DNA of 43,425 bases from Bacteroidota bacterium (GTDB lineage Bacteria > Bacteroidota > Bacteroidia > Bacteroidales > F082), in contig JABMPH010000356.1 in assembly GCA_013203805.1 (NCBI GenBank), positions 1 through 43,425 of the forward strand, written 5' to 3'. This document shows, piece after piece, positions 8,774-17,751 of the stretch. The stretch's first letter is position 1; every line of letters starts with the position of its first letter. A program made the position numbers and the translations under genes. The notes beneath the pieces were generated by a model. It ran no database searches and was not told the DNA's origin. It saw nothing but the letters and a program-made list of their open reading frames with translations.

Positions 8774-11700
8774 ATGACAAAAAATACTTTTAAAGCCGTT
8801 GTATTTGATCTTGATGGTGTTATAACCAAAACTGCTACTACTCATAGTAGAGCATGGAAAAAAATGTTCGATGATTACCTCCTTGGTCATAGCAATGAAA
8901 ACAATGTTGAGTTTGTTGAATTTACATCGGATGATTATCTTACATATGTTGATGGCAAACCCAGATACGAAGGTGTAAAGTCTTTTTTAAATTCAAGAAA
9001 CATTAGCTTACCTTTTGGTAGCCCCGAAGATAACCCTGAGTTAACAACAGTATGTGGATTAGGCAACAGAAAAAACGAAGCATTCAATGAGGTTCTTGTA
9101 GCTGAGGGAGTTGAAGTTTATCCTTCAACAGTTAAGTTATTGGAGCAGCTTAAAAAAGATAATATTCGCATCGGTGTTGCCTCTTCAAGTAAAAATGCAA
9201 AATCAGTTCTTGAGGCAGCCGGACTAATGCATTTTATTGAAACAAGAGTTGATGGAGTTGTTAGTGCTGAGATCGGTTTAAACGGAAAACCAGCTCCGGA
9301 TATTTTCTTAACGGCAGCCAGTAATCTTGGAGTTGATCCAAACCTTACTATTGTTGTGGAAGATGCCGTTTCAGGAGTACAGGCTGGGAAAAACGGAAAT
9401 TTTGGATTAGTACTTGGCCTTGCCCGAGAAGAAAACAATGAAGCACTTAAAGCAGCTGGTGCCGATATTGTTGTTAATGACTTAGAAGAAATAACTTTAG
9501 ATGAAATTAATGATTGGTTTAAAACTGGTATTGATGATGACAACTGGAAGCTAACTTATAACGACTACGTTCCTGCAAAGGAAAAATCGAGAGAAGCATT
9601 ACTTTCTGTAGGGAATGGTTATACCGGAACGCGTGGAGCCATGGAGGAAACTTCTTCTTGCGAAACAAACAACCCTGGAACATACATAGCCGGACTATAT
9701 AATCGTCTGATTACAAAAGTAGCTGGTAAAGATATTGAGAACGAAGATTTTGTTTCTGCCCCAAATTGGCTTTCAATAAGTTTCAAAATTGATGATGAAC
9801 CTTGGTTCGATCCAAATAATACAACTATTGATCAGGTTATTCGAAGCCTTGATTTTAGAACTGGATTATTAACCCGCAGTATGATTATTAGTGATTCTGA
9901 AAATAATAGAACAAAAATTGAATCTCAACGAATTGCCAGTATGGCAAATCCTCATCAGGCAGCAATAAAATATTGTATTACACCACTAAACTATTCTGGT
10001 AGTTTGAGTATTTCAAGCAAACTTGACGGCACAATTAAAAACGAAGGTGTAAATAGGTATAAAGCACTAAACTCACAACATCTGGAAGCAGTTAATCAGG
10101 GAGGTGAATATAATATTTCATGGTTAAAAGTTAGAACAATACAATCTAAAATCGAAGTATTTCTGGCGGCAAAACTAATTCTTGATGGCGCAAGTAATGG
10201 GGCATCTAAGAATTACGGCGTTAGTACAGATGAAGGAATAGCATACACATACATCGATCAGCAAGCAGTAGAAGGGAAAACAATTACCATTGAGAAACTT
10301 GTGACTATTTATGATAGCAACAATATTAAAGGTGATATCGAAAAAAAGTCTTTTGATGAACTTGAAAGAATGTTGTCATTTGATCAAATTTTTGAAGAAA
10401 GTAAAGTAGCATGGGATACAATCTGGAAAAAAGTTGATATAAAATTAACTGGTGACAGGATAGCTCAGAAGATGTTGCGTTTGCACATTTATCATTTGAT
10501 GGTTAGCGCATCACCTCACAATAAAACAATTGACGCAGGTATTACGGCTCGTGGATTACATGGCGAAGCCTATCGTGGGCATATATTTTGGGATGAATTA
10601 TTCATACTTCCATTTTATGATATTCATTTCCCGGCAACGGCTAAATCGATGCTAATGTATCGTTATCGGCGACTTGAAAAAGCTCGTGAGTATGCAAATG
10701 AATTTGGCTATCGAGGTGCTATGTTTCCATGGCAAAGTGGTAGCGATGGAAGGGAAGAAACTCAAATTCTACACCTAAACCCGGTAAGTGGTAAATGGGG
10801 CGACGACTATAGTTCACTCCAGCGGCATGTTTCACTGGCAATAGCATATAATATTTGGCAATACTTCCATATAACCAATGATATTGAGTTTATGGATTCT
10901 TATGGCGCTGAAATGTATTTGGAAATATGTCGTTTTTGGGAAAGCAAAGCTGAATACAATAAAGATACTAAGAGATACAGTATTGATAAAGTAATGGGTC
11001 CCGATGAGTTCCACGAAAGTTATCCAAATGCAACAGAAGGTGGCATCCGCGACAATGCTTATACTAATATAATGACAGCATGGATGTTTAGTAAAGCTCC
11101 TGTTATCCTTGATAGCTTGAGTGAATCTTCGAAAAAAGAATTAGCAAACAAGATTAATTTCGAAGATACTGAGCTTATTAATTGGCTTGATATCCAATCG
11201 AAACTTAACTTAGTAATTAATGAAGAAGGAATAATTTCACAATATGATGGATACTTTGACCTAAAGGAACTTGATTGGGATTACTACAGAAACAGTTACC
11301 CTGATATTCATCGATTGGATAGAATACTTAAAGCTGAAGGCAAATCGGCAGATGACTATAAAGTAGCAAAACAGGCTGATACTTTGATGACATATTACAA
11401 TCTCGAAGACAAAGAAATCAATGATATTATTTCCAATTTAAATTATAAACTTCCAGATGATTATTTAAAGAAAAATCTAAATTACTACTTACAAAGAACT
11501 TCACACGGATCAACTTTAAGCCGAGTTGTTCATTCGCAACTTGCTAATATTATTAACGACAAACAACTTAGCTGGGATCTTTATATTGATTCATTAACAT
11601 CTGATTATAACGATATACAAGGTGGTACAACAGCCGAAGGAATTCATGCTGGAGTAATGGCAGGAACAGTGATGATAGCCATCTCAAATTTTGGTGGAAT

Positions 11701-11917
11701 TGACCTAAGAGGTGAAATATTGAAAGTTGAACCAAATATGCCCGATCATTGGAAAGAGTTGAAATTTTCTCTCACTTTTAAAGGAATTAATTTCAGTTTC
11801 GCAATCACAAAAACTTGTGTAGAAGTTGTTACTGATACAGATACTAATTTAATAGTATTTGGAAAGAAACGTATAATCGAAAAAAATGAAATATTTACTT
11901 TTGAAATTGATAGTTAG
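8774..11917 (+). CDS. Fused beta-phosphoglucomutase-like HAD domain and GH65 disaccharide phosphorylase
   Basis: The single 1047-codon ORF joins two enzymes. Residues about 1-245 are a HAD phosphatase/mutase of the beta-phosphoglucomutase type: nucleophile Asp12 and Asp14 in FDLDGV, motif II ASSSKN, the GKPAPD lysine motif and the VVEDAVSGVQAG acidic motif. Residues about 260-1040 are a glycoside hydrolase family 65 phosphorylase: an N-terminal beta-sandwich, an (alpha/alpha)6 barrel with HIFWDE, and the general-acid motif MGPDEFHE with probable catalytic Glu745. GH65 enzymes phosphorolyse alpha-glucobioses to beta-glucose 1-phosphate and a sugar; the HAD domain would turn that product into glucose 6-phosphate. 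A similar HAD-GH65 order occurs in actinobacterial OtsB1-like proteins, so a trehalose-linked or other role is possible. The exact disaccharide cannot be read from the sequence. Confidence 0.9.
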   Translation: MTKNTFKAVVFDLDGVITKTATTHSRAWKKMFDDYLLGHSNENNVEFVEFTSDDYLTYVDGKPRYEGVKSFLNSRNISLPFGSPEDNPELTTVCGLGNRKNEAFNEVLVAEGVEVYPSTVKLLEQLKKDNIRIGVASSSKNAKSVLEAAGLMHFIETRVDGVVSAEIGLNGKPAPDIFLTAASNLGVDPNLTIVVEDAVSGVQAGKNGNFGLVLGLAREENNEALKAAGADIVVNDLEEITLDEINDWFKTGIDDDNWKLTYNDYVPAKEKSREALLSVGNGYTGTRGAMEETSSCETNNPGTYIAGLYNRLITKVAGKDIENEDFVSAPNWLSISFKIDDEPWFDPNNTTIDQVIRSLDFRTGLLTRSMIISDSENNRTKIESQRIASMANPHQAAIKYCITPLNYSGSLSISSKLDGTIKNEGVNRYKALNSQHLEAVNQGGEYNISWLKVRTIQSKIEVFLAAKLILDGASNGASKNYGVSTDEGIAYTYIDQQAVEGKTITIEKLVTIYDSNNIKGDIEKKSFDELERMLSFDQIFEESKVAWDTIWKKVDIKLTGDRIAQKMLRLHIYHLMVSASPHNKTIDAGITARGLHGEAYRGHIFWDELFILPFYDIHFPATAKSMLMYRYRRLEKAREYANEFGYRGAMFPWQSGSDGREETQILHLNPVSGKWGDDYSSLQRHVSLAIAYNIWQYFHITNDIEFMDSYGAEMYLEICRFWESKAEYNKDTKRYSIDKVMGPDEFHESYPNATEGGIRDNAYTNIMTAWMFSKAPVILDSLSESSKKELANKINFEDTELINWLDIQSKLNLVINEEGIISQYDGYFDLKELDWDYYRNSYPDIHRLDRILKAEGKSADDYKVAKQADTLMTYYNLEDKEINDIISNLNYKLPDDYLKKNLNYYLQRTSHGSTLSRVVHSQLANIINDKQLSWDLYIDSLTSDYNDIQGGTTAEGIHAGVMAGTVMIAISNFGGIDLRGEILKVEPNMPDHWKELKFSLTFKGINFSFAITKTCVEVVTDTDTNLIVFGKKRIIEKNEIFTFEIDS

Positions 11918-11943
11918 AAACTGTTACAAACATAGCGATTGAT

Positions 11944-12029
11944 TGTCCTCCTGAGTGTAAGCGAAGGAACTCAACTAAAAATTTTTAGTATCTAGATCTT
12001 TCACTTCGCAAGCTTCGCTCAAGATGACA
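11944..12029. repeat. Dispersed palindromic intergenic repeat (TGTC..TCCTGAG / CTCAAGATGACA type)
   Basis: The left arm TGTCCTCCTGAGTGTAAGCG and the right arm CTTCGCTCAAGATGACA are imperfect reverse complements around an AT-rich centre. The unit resembles a family of mobile palindromes (consensus like TGTCATCCTGAGCG...AAGGAT) that I recall from many Bacteroidota intergenic regions. It has no T-run in terminator position on either strand. It lies between the phosphorylase gene and the uridine kinase-like gene. Confidence 0.65.
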
Positions 12030-12090
12030 AAAAAAATAAACTGATAACAACAAATGACCAATTATCTAAATAATCAATAAACCAAAAATC

Positions 12091-12723
12091 ATGCTCGAAG
12101 ACGTATTATTAATAGCACAAAAACACCGCGATGCGGCTGACATAATTACAAATGAAATTTTAAGGCAAAAAAAGGACAAACTTACGGTTGCCATTTCTGG
12201 AGAATCAGGTTCTGGCAAATCAGAACTAACGCATGTAATCGCTAAAAATCTGCGCAAGCATGGAATATTTGCTAAGCCAATCCATATTGATAATTTTTAC
12301 AATACCCTACCCCTCGAACGTGCTCGATGGCGTGAAACAAATGGAGTTGAAAATGTTGTTGGATTAGGTGAATATCAATGGGATAAAATATATAGGGTAA
12401 TTGATGATTTTAAAAATAACAGGAAATCATCAATGCCTTGTGTTGATTTGGTAACTGAACAAATTGATGAACTTACCACAGATTTTAATGGTATTGATAT
12501 GCTTATAATTGATGGACTTTATGCTATAAATACTGATGGTGTTGACATAAAAGTACTTATTGAATTAACATACCACGAAACTAAAAAAGCTCAATCTGAT
12601 AGAGGCAAAGAACCCGATAATCCATTGAGATGGAGAGTATTAGAACAGGAACACAAAACAGTTCAATCGATTAAAGACAAAGCAACCATCAAGGTTAATA
12701 AAGATTATATGGTTATTCTTTAG
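12091..12723 (+). CDS. Uridine kinase / phosphoribulokinase-like P-loop kinase
   Basis: The 210-residue protein has a Walker A motif GESGSGKS at residues 37-44, the conserved HIDNFYNT segment (substrate Asp/Tyr) near 67, a Walker B-like LIIDGLYA near 141 and an Arg-rich lid, SDRGKEPDNPLRWR. This matches the uridine kinase and phosphoribulokinase superfamily, but the uridine-specific pattern of E. coli Udk is not fully present. It could phosphorylate a nucleoside, sugar or other small molecule. An N-terminal helix of about 30 residues precedes the P-loop. It follows the sugar locus on the same strand after 173 bp containing a repeat, so cotranscription is doubtful. Confidence 0.72.
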   Translation: MLEDVLLIAQKHRDAADIITNEILRQKKDKLTVAISGESGSGKSELTHVIAKNLRKHGIFAKPIHIDNFYNTLPLERARWRETNGVENVVGLGEYQWDKIYRVIDDFKNNRKSSMPCVDLVTEQIDELTTDFNGIDMLIIDGLYAINTDGVDIKVLIELTYHETKKAQSDRGKEPDNPLRWRVLEQEHKTVQSIKDKATIKVNKDYMVIL

Positions 12724-12836
12724 TTCCCGGGACTACTGTATTTCGTTAAACAGCTTTAATGTATTGAACAATTAGGCTTTTCATCCTCTATCAGTAACCA
12801 TCAAAATACTTCTGCCAAATTGACTGTAATATATAC

Positions 12837-12865
12837 TTGGCCTGCCTTTTGATATTGCAGTTTTG
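12837..12865 (+). promoter_or_regulatory. Possible promoter of grpE-dnaJ
   Basis: TTG at 12837-12839 and CAGTTTTG at 12858-12865 are 18 bp apart, close to the Bacteroidota -33/-7 pattern but with C in place of the first T. No CIRCE element was found. Confidence 0.3.
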
Positions 12866-12900
12866 CAAATTGAATTTGAAAGCAATAAAACTATTAAAAA

Positions 12901-13476
12901 ATGAGTGAAGAGAATATAGAAGACGTAACTTTCGAAAATAACGATGATAAAGCTTTAAATGAAGAGGTAGAAGAAACAATTTCCAACGAAAAACCTCAGA
13001 AAAAAAGCCGAAAACTAAAGCTTGAGAAAAAACTTGAAGAGGCAAACGAAAAATACAACGAAATAAATGACAAGTATTTGCGTCTGTATTCAGAATTTGA
13101 TAATTACCGAAAAAGAACAAATAAAGAGCGCCTAGATCTACTAAAAAGTGCATCGCAAGAAGTTATTATCGACATGCTACCAGTTCTTGACGATTTTGAT
13201 CGTGCATTAAAGGCCATGGATGACCAGGGAGTTGATGCTGAAACGAAAATGGGTCTTGAGTTAATTTACAATAAGTTCAATGGTGTTCTTACACAAAAGG
13301 GTTTAGAACCAATGAATTCTATTGGCAAAGATTTTGATACGGATTACCATGAGGCAATTACCAATATCCCTGCACCGTCTGATGATTTGGTAGGTAAGGT
13401 AGTTGATGTTATTGAAAGAGGATATTTATTGAATGGCAAAATAATACGATTTGCCAAGGTTGTAGTTGGTAGCTAG
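12901..13476 (+). CDS. grpE: Nucleotide exchange factor GrpE
   Basis: GrpE releases ADP from DnaK during the chaperone cycle. The 191-residue protein has an acidic, disordered start (about 1-40), a long coiled-coil helix (about 45-90) and the family block YLRLYSEFDNYRKRT. The C-terminal beta domain follows, including VLTQKGLEPMNSIGKDFD, YHEAITNIP and the ending GYLLNGKIIRFAKVVVG. It is 37 bp upstream of dnaJ and clearly forms an operon with it. dnaK is not in the window. Confidence 0.96.
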   Translation: MSEENIEDVTFENNDDKALNEEVEETISNEKPQKKSRKLKLEKKLEEANEKYNEINDKYLRLYSEFDNYRKRTNKERLDLLKSASQEVIIDMLPVLDDFDRALKAMDDQGVDAETKMGLELIYNKFNGVLTQKGLEPMNSIGKDFDTDYHEAITNIPAPSDDLVGKVVDVIERGYLLNGKIIRFAKVVVGS

Positions 13477-13513
13477 CCTTTAGAACACGAAATTGAAATA
13501 TTGAAAAATAGTT

Positions 13514-14653
13514 ATGAGTAAAAAAGATTATTACGATGTATTGGGGGTTGGAAAAAGCGCCTCTGTTGAGGAGATAAAGAAGGCATATCGTAAGATGGCG
13601 ATAAAGTATCATCCGGATAAAAACCCGGATAATGCGGAAGCCGAAGAAATGTTCAAGGAAGCTGCCGAAGCTTATGAAATACTAAGCAACCAGGATAAAA
13701 GATCGCGTTACGATCAATTCGGACATGATGGAATGCGAGGTGGTGGAATGGGTGGCAGTCATATGTCGATGGACGATATATTTAGTCATTTCGGTGATAT
13801 TTTCGGGGGAGCATTTGGCGGGGGTGGCGGCTTCGGTGGTCAATCCAGCAGAAGACGTGTTAACAGAGGCTCTAATCTTAGAGTTAAAGTAAAACTTTCG
13901 TTAGCCGATGTTGCCCATGGAGTTGAAAAGAAAATTAAGCTTAATAAATATATTGGCTGTGATTCTTGCAATGGTTCGGGTTCCGAAAGAGGTAGCTCAG
14001 CTTCAACTTGCCCTACTTGTCATGGTCAGGGACAAGTATCAAGAATTACAAATACCTTTCTTGGTCAAATGCAAACTGCTTCAACATGTCCGCAATGTGG
14101 TGGTAGTGGCGAACAAATAACCAATAAATGTAACGAATGCCACGGAAATGGTATTGTTAAAGGCGAAGAAGTTGTTAGCATAAATATACCGGCCGGTGTT
14201 GCCGATGGTATGCAATTATCAGTTGGCGGTAAGGGAAATGCCGGAGCACGTGGTGGTGTTCCCGGAGATTTGATCGTATTAATTGAAGAGAAAGAAGATC
14301 CAAATTTAGTGCGTGATGGCAATAATTTACTTTACGATTTATATGTTAACTTTGCGGATGCTGCTCTTGGTACAACAAGCGAAATTCCAACAATTGACAG
14401 TAAAGCCAGAATTAAAATAGACCCAGGAACCCAGGGAGGTAAAGTATTGCGATTAAAAGGAAAAGGGATACCTGACGTAAATGGTTATGGAAGGGGCGAC
14501 TTACTTGTAAATGTTAACATTTGGACACCTCGTGATCTTTCAAAAGAAGAAACAGCAATGATGGAAACATTGAGAGATTCCAAAAACTTCAAACCAAATC
14601 CTACTGCAAAAGACAAAAGTTATTTTGATAGAATGAGAGAATTTTTCTCTTGA
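13514..14653 (+). CDS. dnaJ: Chaperone DnaJ
   Basis: DnaJ delivers clients to DnaK and stimulates its ATPase. The 379-residue protein is a complete type I J-protein: a J domain at residues 4-70 with HPD at 33-35, a Gly/Phe-rich linker (about 73-115), four CxxCxGxG-type zinc-binding repeats (starting [32 protein letters not shown]), and two C-terminal beta-sandwich domains ending in the dimerisation region. It is the second gene of the grpE-dnaJ unit. No clear hairpin terminator follows. Confidence 0.97.
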   Translation: MSKKDYYDVLGVGKSASVEEIKKAYRKMAIKYHPDKNPDNAEAEEMFKEAAEAYEILSNQDKRSRYDQFGHDGMRGGGMGGSHMSMDDIFSHFGDIFGGAFGGGGGFGGQSSRRRVNRGSNLRVKVKLSLADVAHGVEKKIKLNKYIGCDSCNGSGSERGSSASTCPTCHGQGQVSRITNTFLGQMQTASTCPQCGGSGEQITNKCNECHGNGIVKGEEVVSINIPAGVADGMQLSVGGKGNAGARGGVPGDLIVLIEEKEDPNLVRDGNNLLYDLYVNFADAALGTTSEIPTIDSKARIKIDPGTQGGKVLRLKGKGIPDVNGYGRGDLLVNVNIWTPRDLSKEETAMMETLRDSKNFKPNPTAKDKSYFDRMREFFS

Positions 14654-14771
14654 TTATCTAATATTTTGCTCTTTAGGATAAACAGTCCATTCAAAGTTAG
14701 GAGCTATGGAACTATACCATTTTAATTGATTAAGATCTTGTTACATAAAAAAAAACAGAGGTATAAGTTAC

Positions 14772-14786
14772 ATACTTTAAAAGTAT
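14772..14786. promoter_or_regulatory. 15 bp perfect palindrome upstream of the NatA-like ABC gene
   Basis: ATACTTT-A-AAAGTAT is a perfect dyad about 50 bp upstream of the candidate -7 element at 14837. Its position would suit an activator or repressor site, but the AT-rich composition makes chance possible. Confidence 0.3.
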
Positions 14787-14836
14787 AGAGATAGTAAGTT
14801 TTAACATTTTTTTATACTACTTGTTTTTGAAGATGT

Positions 14837-14844
14837 TACATTTG
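14837..14844 (+). promoter_or_regulatory. Promoter -7 element (TACATTTG) of the NatAB-like operon
   Basis: TACATTTG matches TAnnTTTG and lies 32 bp before the ATG at 14876. A T-rich stretch around 14808-14816 may act as the -33 region. Confidence 0.5.
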
Positions 14845-14875
14845 CACCATTAAATCTTACAACTAATTCCAAACT

Positions 14876-15790
14876 ATGGATAATAATATTGCTCTCCAGG
14901 CAATCAATGTATCGAAGAGCTATGCAAACCATAAAGCTCTTAATAAAGTTAGCATTGAAGTTCCATCCCAAAGTATTTTTGGACTACTTGGCCCAAATGG
15001 AGCTGGTAAAACAACTCTTATTCGAATCATTAACCTTATCTCAGTAATGGATGAGGGTAGGATATTACTCAATGGCCGTAACATCAGTACAAAAGATATT
15101 GCGAATATTGGCTACCTGCCTGAAGAAAGAGGCCTTTATAAGAAAATGAAAGTTGGCGAACAAGCTGTTTATCTTGCTCAACTAAAAGGGATGTCGAGAA
15201 GTGATGCCATGAAGCAACTTAAAATATGGTTCGAGAAATACGAAATAGGCTCATGGTGGAACAAAAAAGTTGAAGAACTTTCAAAAGGTATGGCTCAAAA
15301 AGTTCAGTTTATCGTTACCGTATTGCACAAGCCTGATCTGCTTATTTTTGATGAACCTTTTAGTGGATTTGATCCGATAAATGTGAATCTTCTTAAAGAT
15401 GAAATCCTTCAACTACGCAATAATGGGGCTACAATTATTTTCTCAACCCATAATATGGCATCGGTGGAAGAGCTATGTGATAATATTGCTCTGATACATA
15501 ATAGCCAAACTGTACTATCGGGAAAAATCCATGAAATAAAAGATAGTTACAAATCAAATATTTTTGAAGTAGCTTATAAGTCTTTAAACGAAATTAGGTT
15601 CTCAAATAATAATTATACTATCAACGAAAGTAAGGAAATCCGAAATATCCATTATTCAACAATTAAAATGAACAATGGATCTACTTCAAATGAACTTCTA
15701 CAACAGATTATACCTCAAGCAGAAATAATATCTTTCAAAGAAATACTTCCATCAATAAATGATATTTTCATACAAGAAGTTAGTTCATAA
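14876..15790 (+). CDS. ABC exporter ATP-binding protein (NatA-like)
   Basis: The 304-residue ATPase has Walker A GPNGAGKT (39-46), a Q-loop-like NIGYLPEERGLY, an ABC signature LSKGMAQK (about 137-144), Walker B LLIFDEPFSGFDP and the H-loop STHN. The LPEERGLY and degenerate signature resemble the NatA/YhaQ class, which works with NatB-type permeases in efflux of sodium or other compounds. A C-terminal domain of about 85 residues follows the ATPase core, usual in this class. The permease gene starts 58 bp downstream. Function as half of an exporter is well supported; the substrate is not. Confidence 0.88.
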   Translation: MDNNIALQAINVSKSYANHKALNKVSIEVPSQSIFGLLGPNGAGKTTLIRIINLISVMDEGRILLNGRNISTKDIANIGYLPEERGLYKKMKVGEQAVYLAQLKGMSRSDAMKQLKIWFEKYEIGSWWNKKVEELSKGMAQKVQFIVTVLHKPDLLIFDEPFSGFDPINVNLLKDEILQLRNNGATIIFSTHNMASVEELCDNIALIHNSQTVLSGKIHEIKDSYKSNIFEVAYKSLNEIRFSNNNYTINESKEIRNIHYSTIKMNNGSTSNELLQQIIPQAEIISFKEILPSINDIFIQEVSS

Positions 15791-15848
15791 ATGAACATTC
15801 TTAATTTATATAACAATTGAACAATCGAACAATTGAAACAAATAACAG

Positions 15849-17159
15849 ATGAACAAAATCTTCCTCATAATACAGCGCGAATATCTTTCAAGGGTAAAAA
15901 AAAGATCGTTTATTGTAATGACTATTATTGGTCCGGTACTAATGGCTGCAATGATTATACTCCCGGCTTACCTAGCCGATTGGAGTCAGGCTACCGATAA
16001 ACGAATTGCCGTATTAGATGAAACCGGTTGGTTTTTAGAAAAATTTAAGGAAGAGGATAATCTAACTTTCTATTATGTTTTCGGCAATCTTGACGAAGAA
16101 AAGGAAAATGCTCTTTCAAAAAATGGAGATTTATTACTTTATATACCTCGAACCGAGTTAAATATACCTGTAAATTCAGAACTCTATTCATTGAAACAAC
16201 CAGGCCTTAATGTAACATCCTACATTAAATCGGTAATGAAACAAATTGTTGAAAATAAAAAGTTACTCGCATCTGGTATCGATCCGGAAATAATAAAATC
16301 AGCAAAAGTCAATATTAACTTACAAACCATTAAAGTTGAAGAAGATGGAATTGAGAAAAAAAGCAATACTGAAGTTGAAGTAGGTCTTGCAATATTCTCT
16401 GGCATAATGATTTACTTCTTTATTTTCATGTTTGGCGTACAGGTGCTTAAGGGTGTTATGGAAGAAAAATCGAACCGGATAGTAGAGGTTATAATTTCTT
16501 CTGTAAAACCATTTCAGTTAATGCTTGGTAAAATATTTGGTGTGGCTTTGGTAGGATTAACACAGTTTTTGCTTTGGATAATTCTTACACTTATAATTGT
16601 TGGGATATTCCAGTCGGGGGCATTTACCGACAGCAGCTCGGCAATGGATATGTTGGGTAACAGCGATGTTCTTAAGAATGCGGGAAAAGGTGGTATTGAT
16701 CCAATGATAATGGTAAATGAAGTAATTGGTGGTATTAACATCAAGGTAATGATTTTTAGTTTTATTTTTTATTTCCTTGGTGGATATCTGCTCTACTCCT
16801 CACTTTTTGCTGCCATAGGTGGTGCAATCGATCATGATACCGATAGTCAGCAATTTATGCTTCCAGTTTCCATTCCACTTATATTTTCGATTGCACTTTC
16901 GGGTGTTATTGTAAATCAACCCGACAGCACATTAGCTATATGGATGTCGATGATACCATTTACTTCACCAATTACCATGATGATGCGTATTCCATTTGGA
17001 GTACCAATGTGGCAGATATACGTATCGATGGGATTACTTGTTATTGGTTTTATTTTCACTACATGGATAGCTGGAAAAATTTATAAAACCGGAATATTAA
17101 TGTATGGGCAAAAAGTTAGCTACCCTATTATTTGGAAATGGCTTACTAAGAAATATTAA
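15849..17159 (+). CDS. ABC-2 type permease (NatB-like)
   Basis: The 436-residue membrane protein starts with a typical NatB/YhaP N terminus, IIQREYLSRVKKRSF, and a first membrane helix (about 20-45). A long extracytoplasmic domain (about 46-180) follows, then about five further helices, with the conserved MEEKSNRIVEVIISSVKPFQLMLGK block between helices 2 and 3 near residue 205. It pairs with the upstream ATPase as an ABC-2 exporter. Its stop codon overlaps the stop codon of the convergent lipoprotein gene in a shared TTAA palindrome (17156-17159), so no independent terminator exists between them. Confidence 0.85.
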   Translation: MNKIFLIIQREYLSRVKKRSFIVMTIIGPVLMAAMIILPAYLADWSQATDKRIAVLDETGWFLEKFKEEDNLTFYYVFGNLDEEKENALSKNGDLLLYIPRTELNIPVNSELYSLKQPGLNVTSYIKSVMKQIVENKKLLASGIDPEIIKSAKVNINLQTIKVEEDGIEKKSNTEVEVGLAIFSGIMIYFFIFMFGVQVLKGVMEEKSNRIVEVIISSVKPFQLMLGKIFGVALVGLTQFLLWIILTLIIVGIFQSGAFTDSSSAMDMLGNSDVLKNAGKGGIDPMIMVNEVIGGINIKVMIFSFIFYFLGGYLLYSSLFAAIGGAIDHDTDSQQFMLPVSIPLIFSIALSGVIVNQPDSTLAIWMSMIPFTSPITMMMRIPFGVPMWQIYVSMGLLVIGFIFTTWIAGKIYKTGILMYGQKVSYPIIWKWLTKKY

Positions 17160-17632
17160 TCCTTAATTTTCTTCAAGTAAAACAGCTGCTTTTTATTAAC
17201 TTTCATGTCGGATATGGTTACGGTTAGTAAACTATCCTTCATAATTTCATAAACGATTTTTTCCGGAAATTCATTTTCGGGGTTAATAAAAGTCCAACTT
17301 TTCTTCGAAGCCTGAACAAGCAAGAAATCAACATGCATTTTTTCATCACCGATAAAAACTCGATAATAAATCGAATCCTCCTCCTTTAGTATAGATAGCG
17401 ATTCGTAAAAAGCTGTATCAGCACCATTCAAACTAAAACCTTCTCCTTGCAATAGACTATCATTAATAGTTCGCCAGTTTTCGCTGAATTTCACCCCCTT
17501 ATATGATTCCCATCTACCCGATAGTGCCTTAATATCCTGAATAATTTCTGATGAATTTGGATTATAACATGAGCTCAAAAAAAGTAATAATAACAAATTC
17601 AAAAACAATGGTTTCGTGAATGAATCGTTCAT
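17156..17632 (-). CDS. DUF6265-like lipoprotein
   Basis: The 158-residue protein has a hydrophobic leader and a lipobox-like FLSSC with Cys22, predicting a lipid-anchored envelope protein. The remainder is a small beta-rich domain with the pattern GRWESYKG, then FSENWRTINDSLLQGEG, and a closing NPENEFPEKIVYE, which I associate with the DUF6265 family (lipocalin-like). The function of that family is unknown. It is transcribed divergently from secDF and converges on the ABC permease gene with a 4 bp overlap. Confidence 0.65.
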   Translation of the reverse strand: MNDSFTKPLFLNLLLLLFLSSCYNPNSSEIIQDIKALSGRWESYKGVKFSENWRTINDSLLQGEGFSLNGADTAFYESLSILKEEDSIYYRVFIGDEKMHVDFLLVQASKKSWTFINPENEFPEKIVYEIMKDSLLTVTISDMKVNKKQLFYLKKIKD

Positions 17633-17676
17633 ATTAATATGTATTAATAAAAGTGCCGAAAGTTAATTAAAATCAA

Positions 17677-17708
17677 TTTGCTAATTCTCAAATATTATTC
17701 TATTTTTG
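17677..17708 (+). promoter_or_regulatory. Promoter of secDF (-33 TTTG, N20, -7 TATTTTTG)
   Basis: TTTG at 17677-17680 and TATTTTTG at 17701-17708 are 20 bp apart, a near-ideal Bacteroidota housekeeping promoter. Transcription would start near 17715, about 37 nt before the ATG. Confidence 0.8.
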
Positions 17709-17751
17709 CAGGCTCAAAAAAATGAAGTAAATAATTAATAATTAAGATCAA

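Noticed and set aside
8774..11917. HAD-GH65 fusion as an assembly artefact
   Set aside because: The linker is in frame with no stop or low-complexity seam, codon use is even, and the same domain order is known in other phyla.
11944..12029. Palindrome read as a terminator of the phosphorylase gene
   Set aside because: There is no T-run after the hairpin on either strand; the A-tract lies on the wrong side for minus-strand use.
12791..13153. 120-codon minus-strand ORF overlapping the start of grpE
   Set aside because: It is antisense to the grpE coding region; the translation is a Phe/Leu-rich shadow of an AAA/GAA-rich frame.
17156..17159. Overlap of the permease and lipoprotein genes as a sign of a frameshift or misassembly
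   Set aside because: Both proteins are full length and the overlap is a palindromic TTAA that supplies a TAA stop on each strand; this is a normal convergent arrangement.
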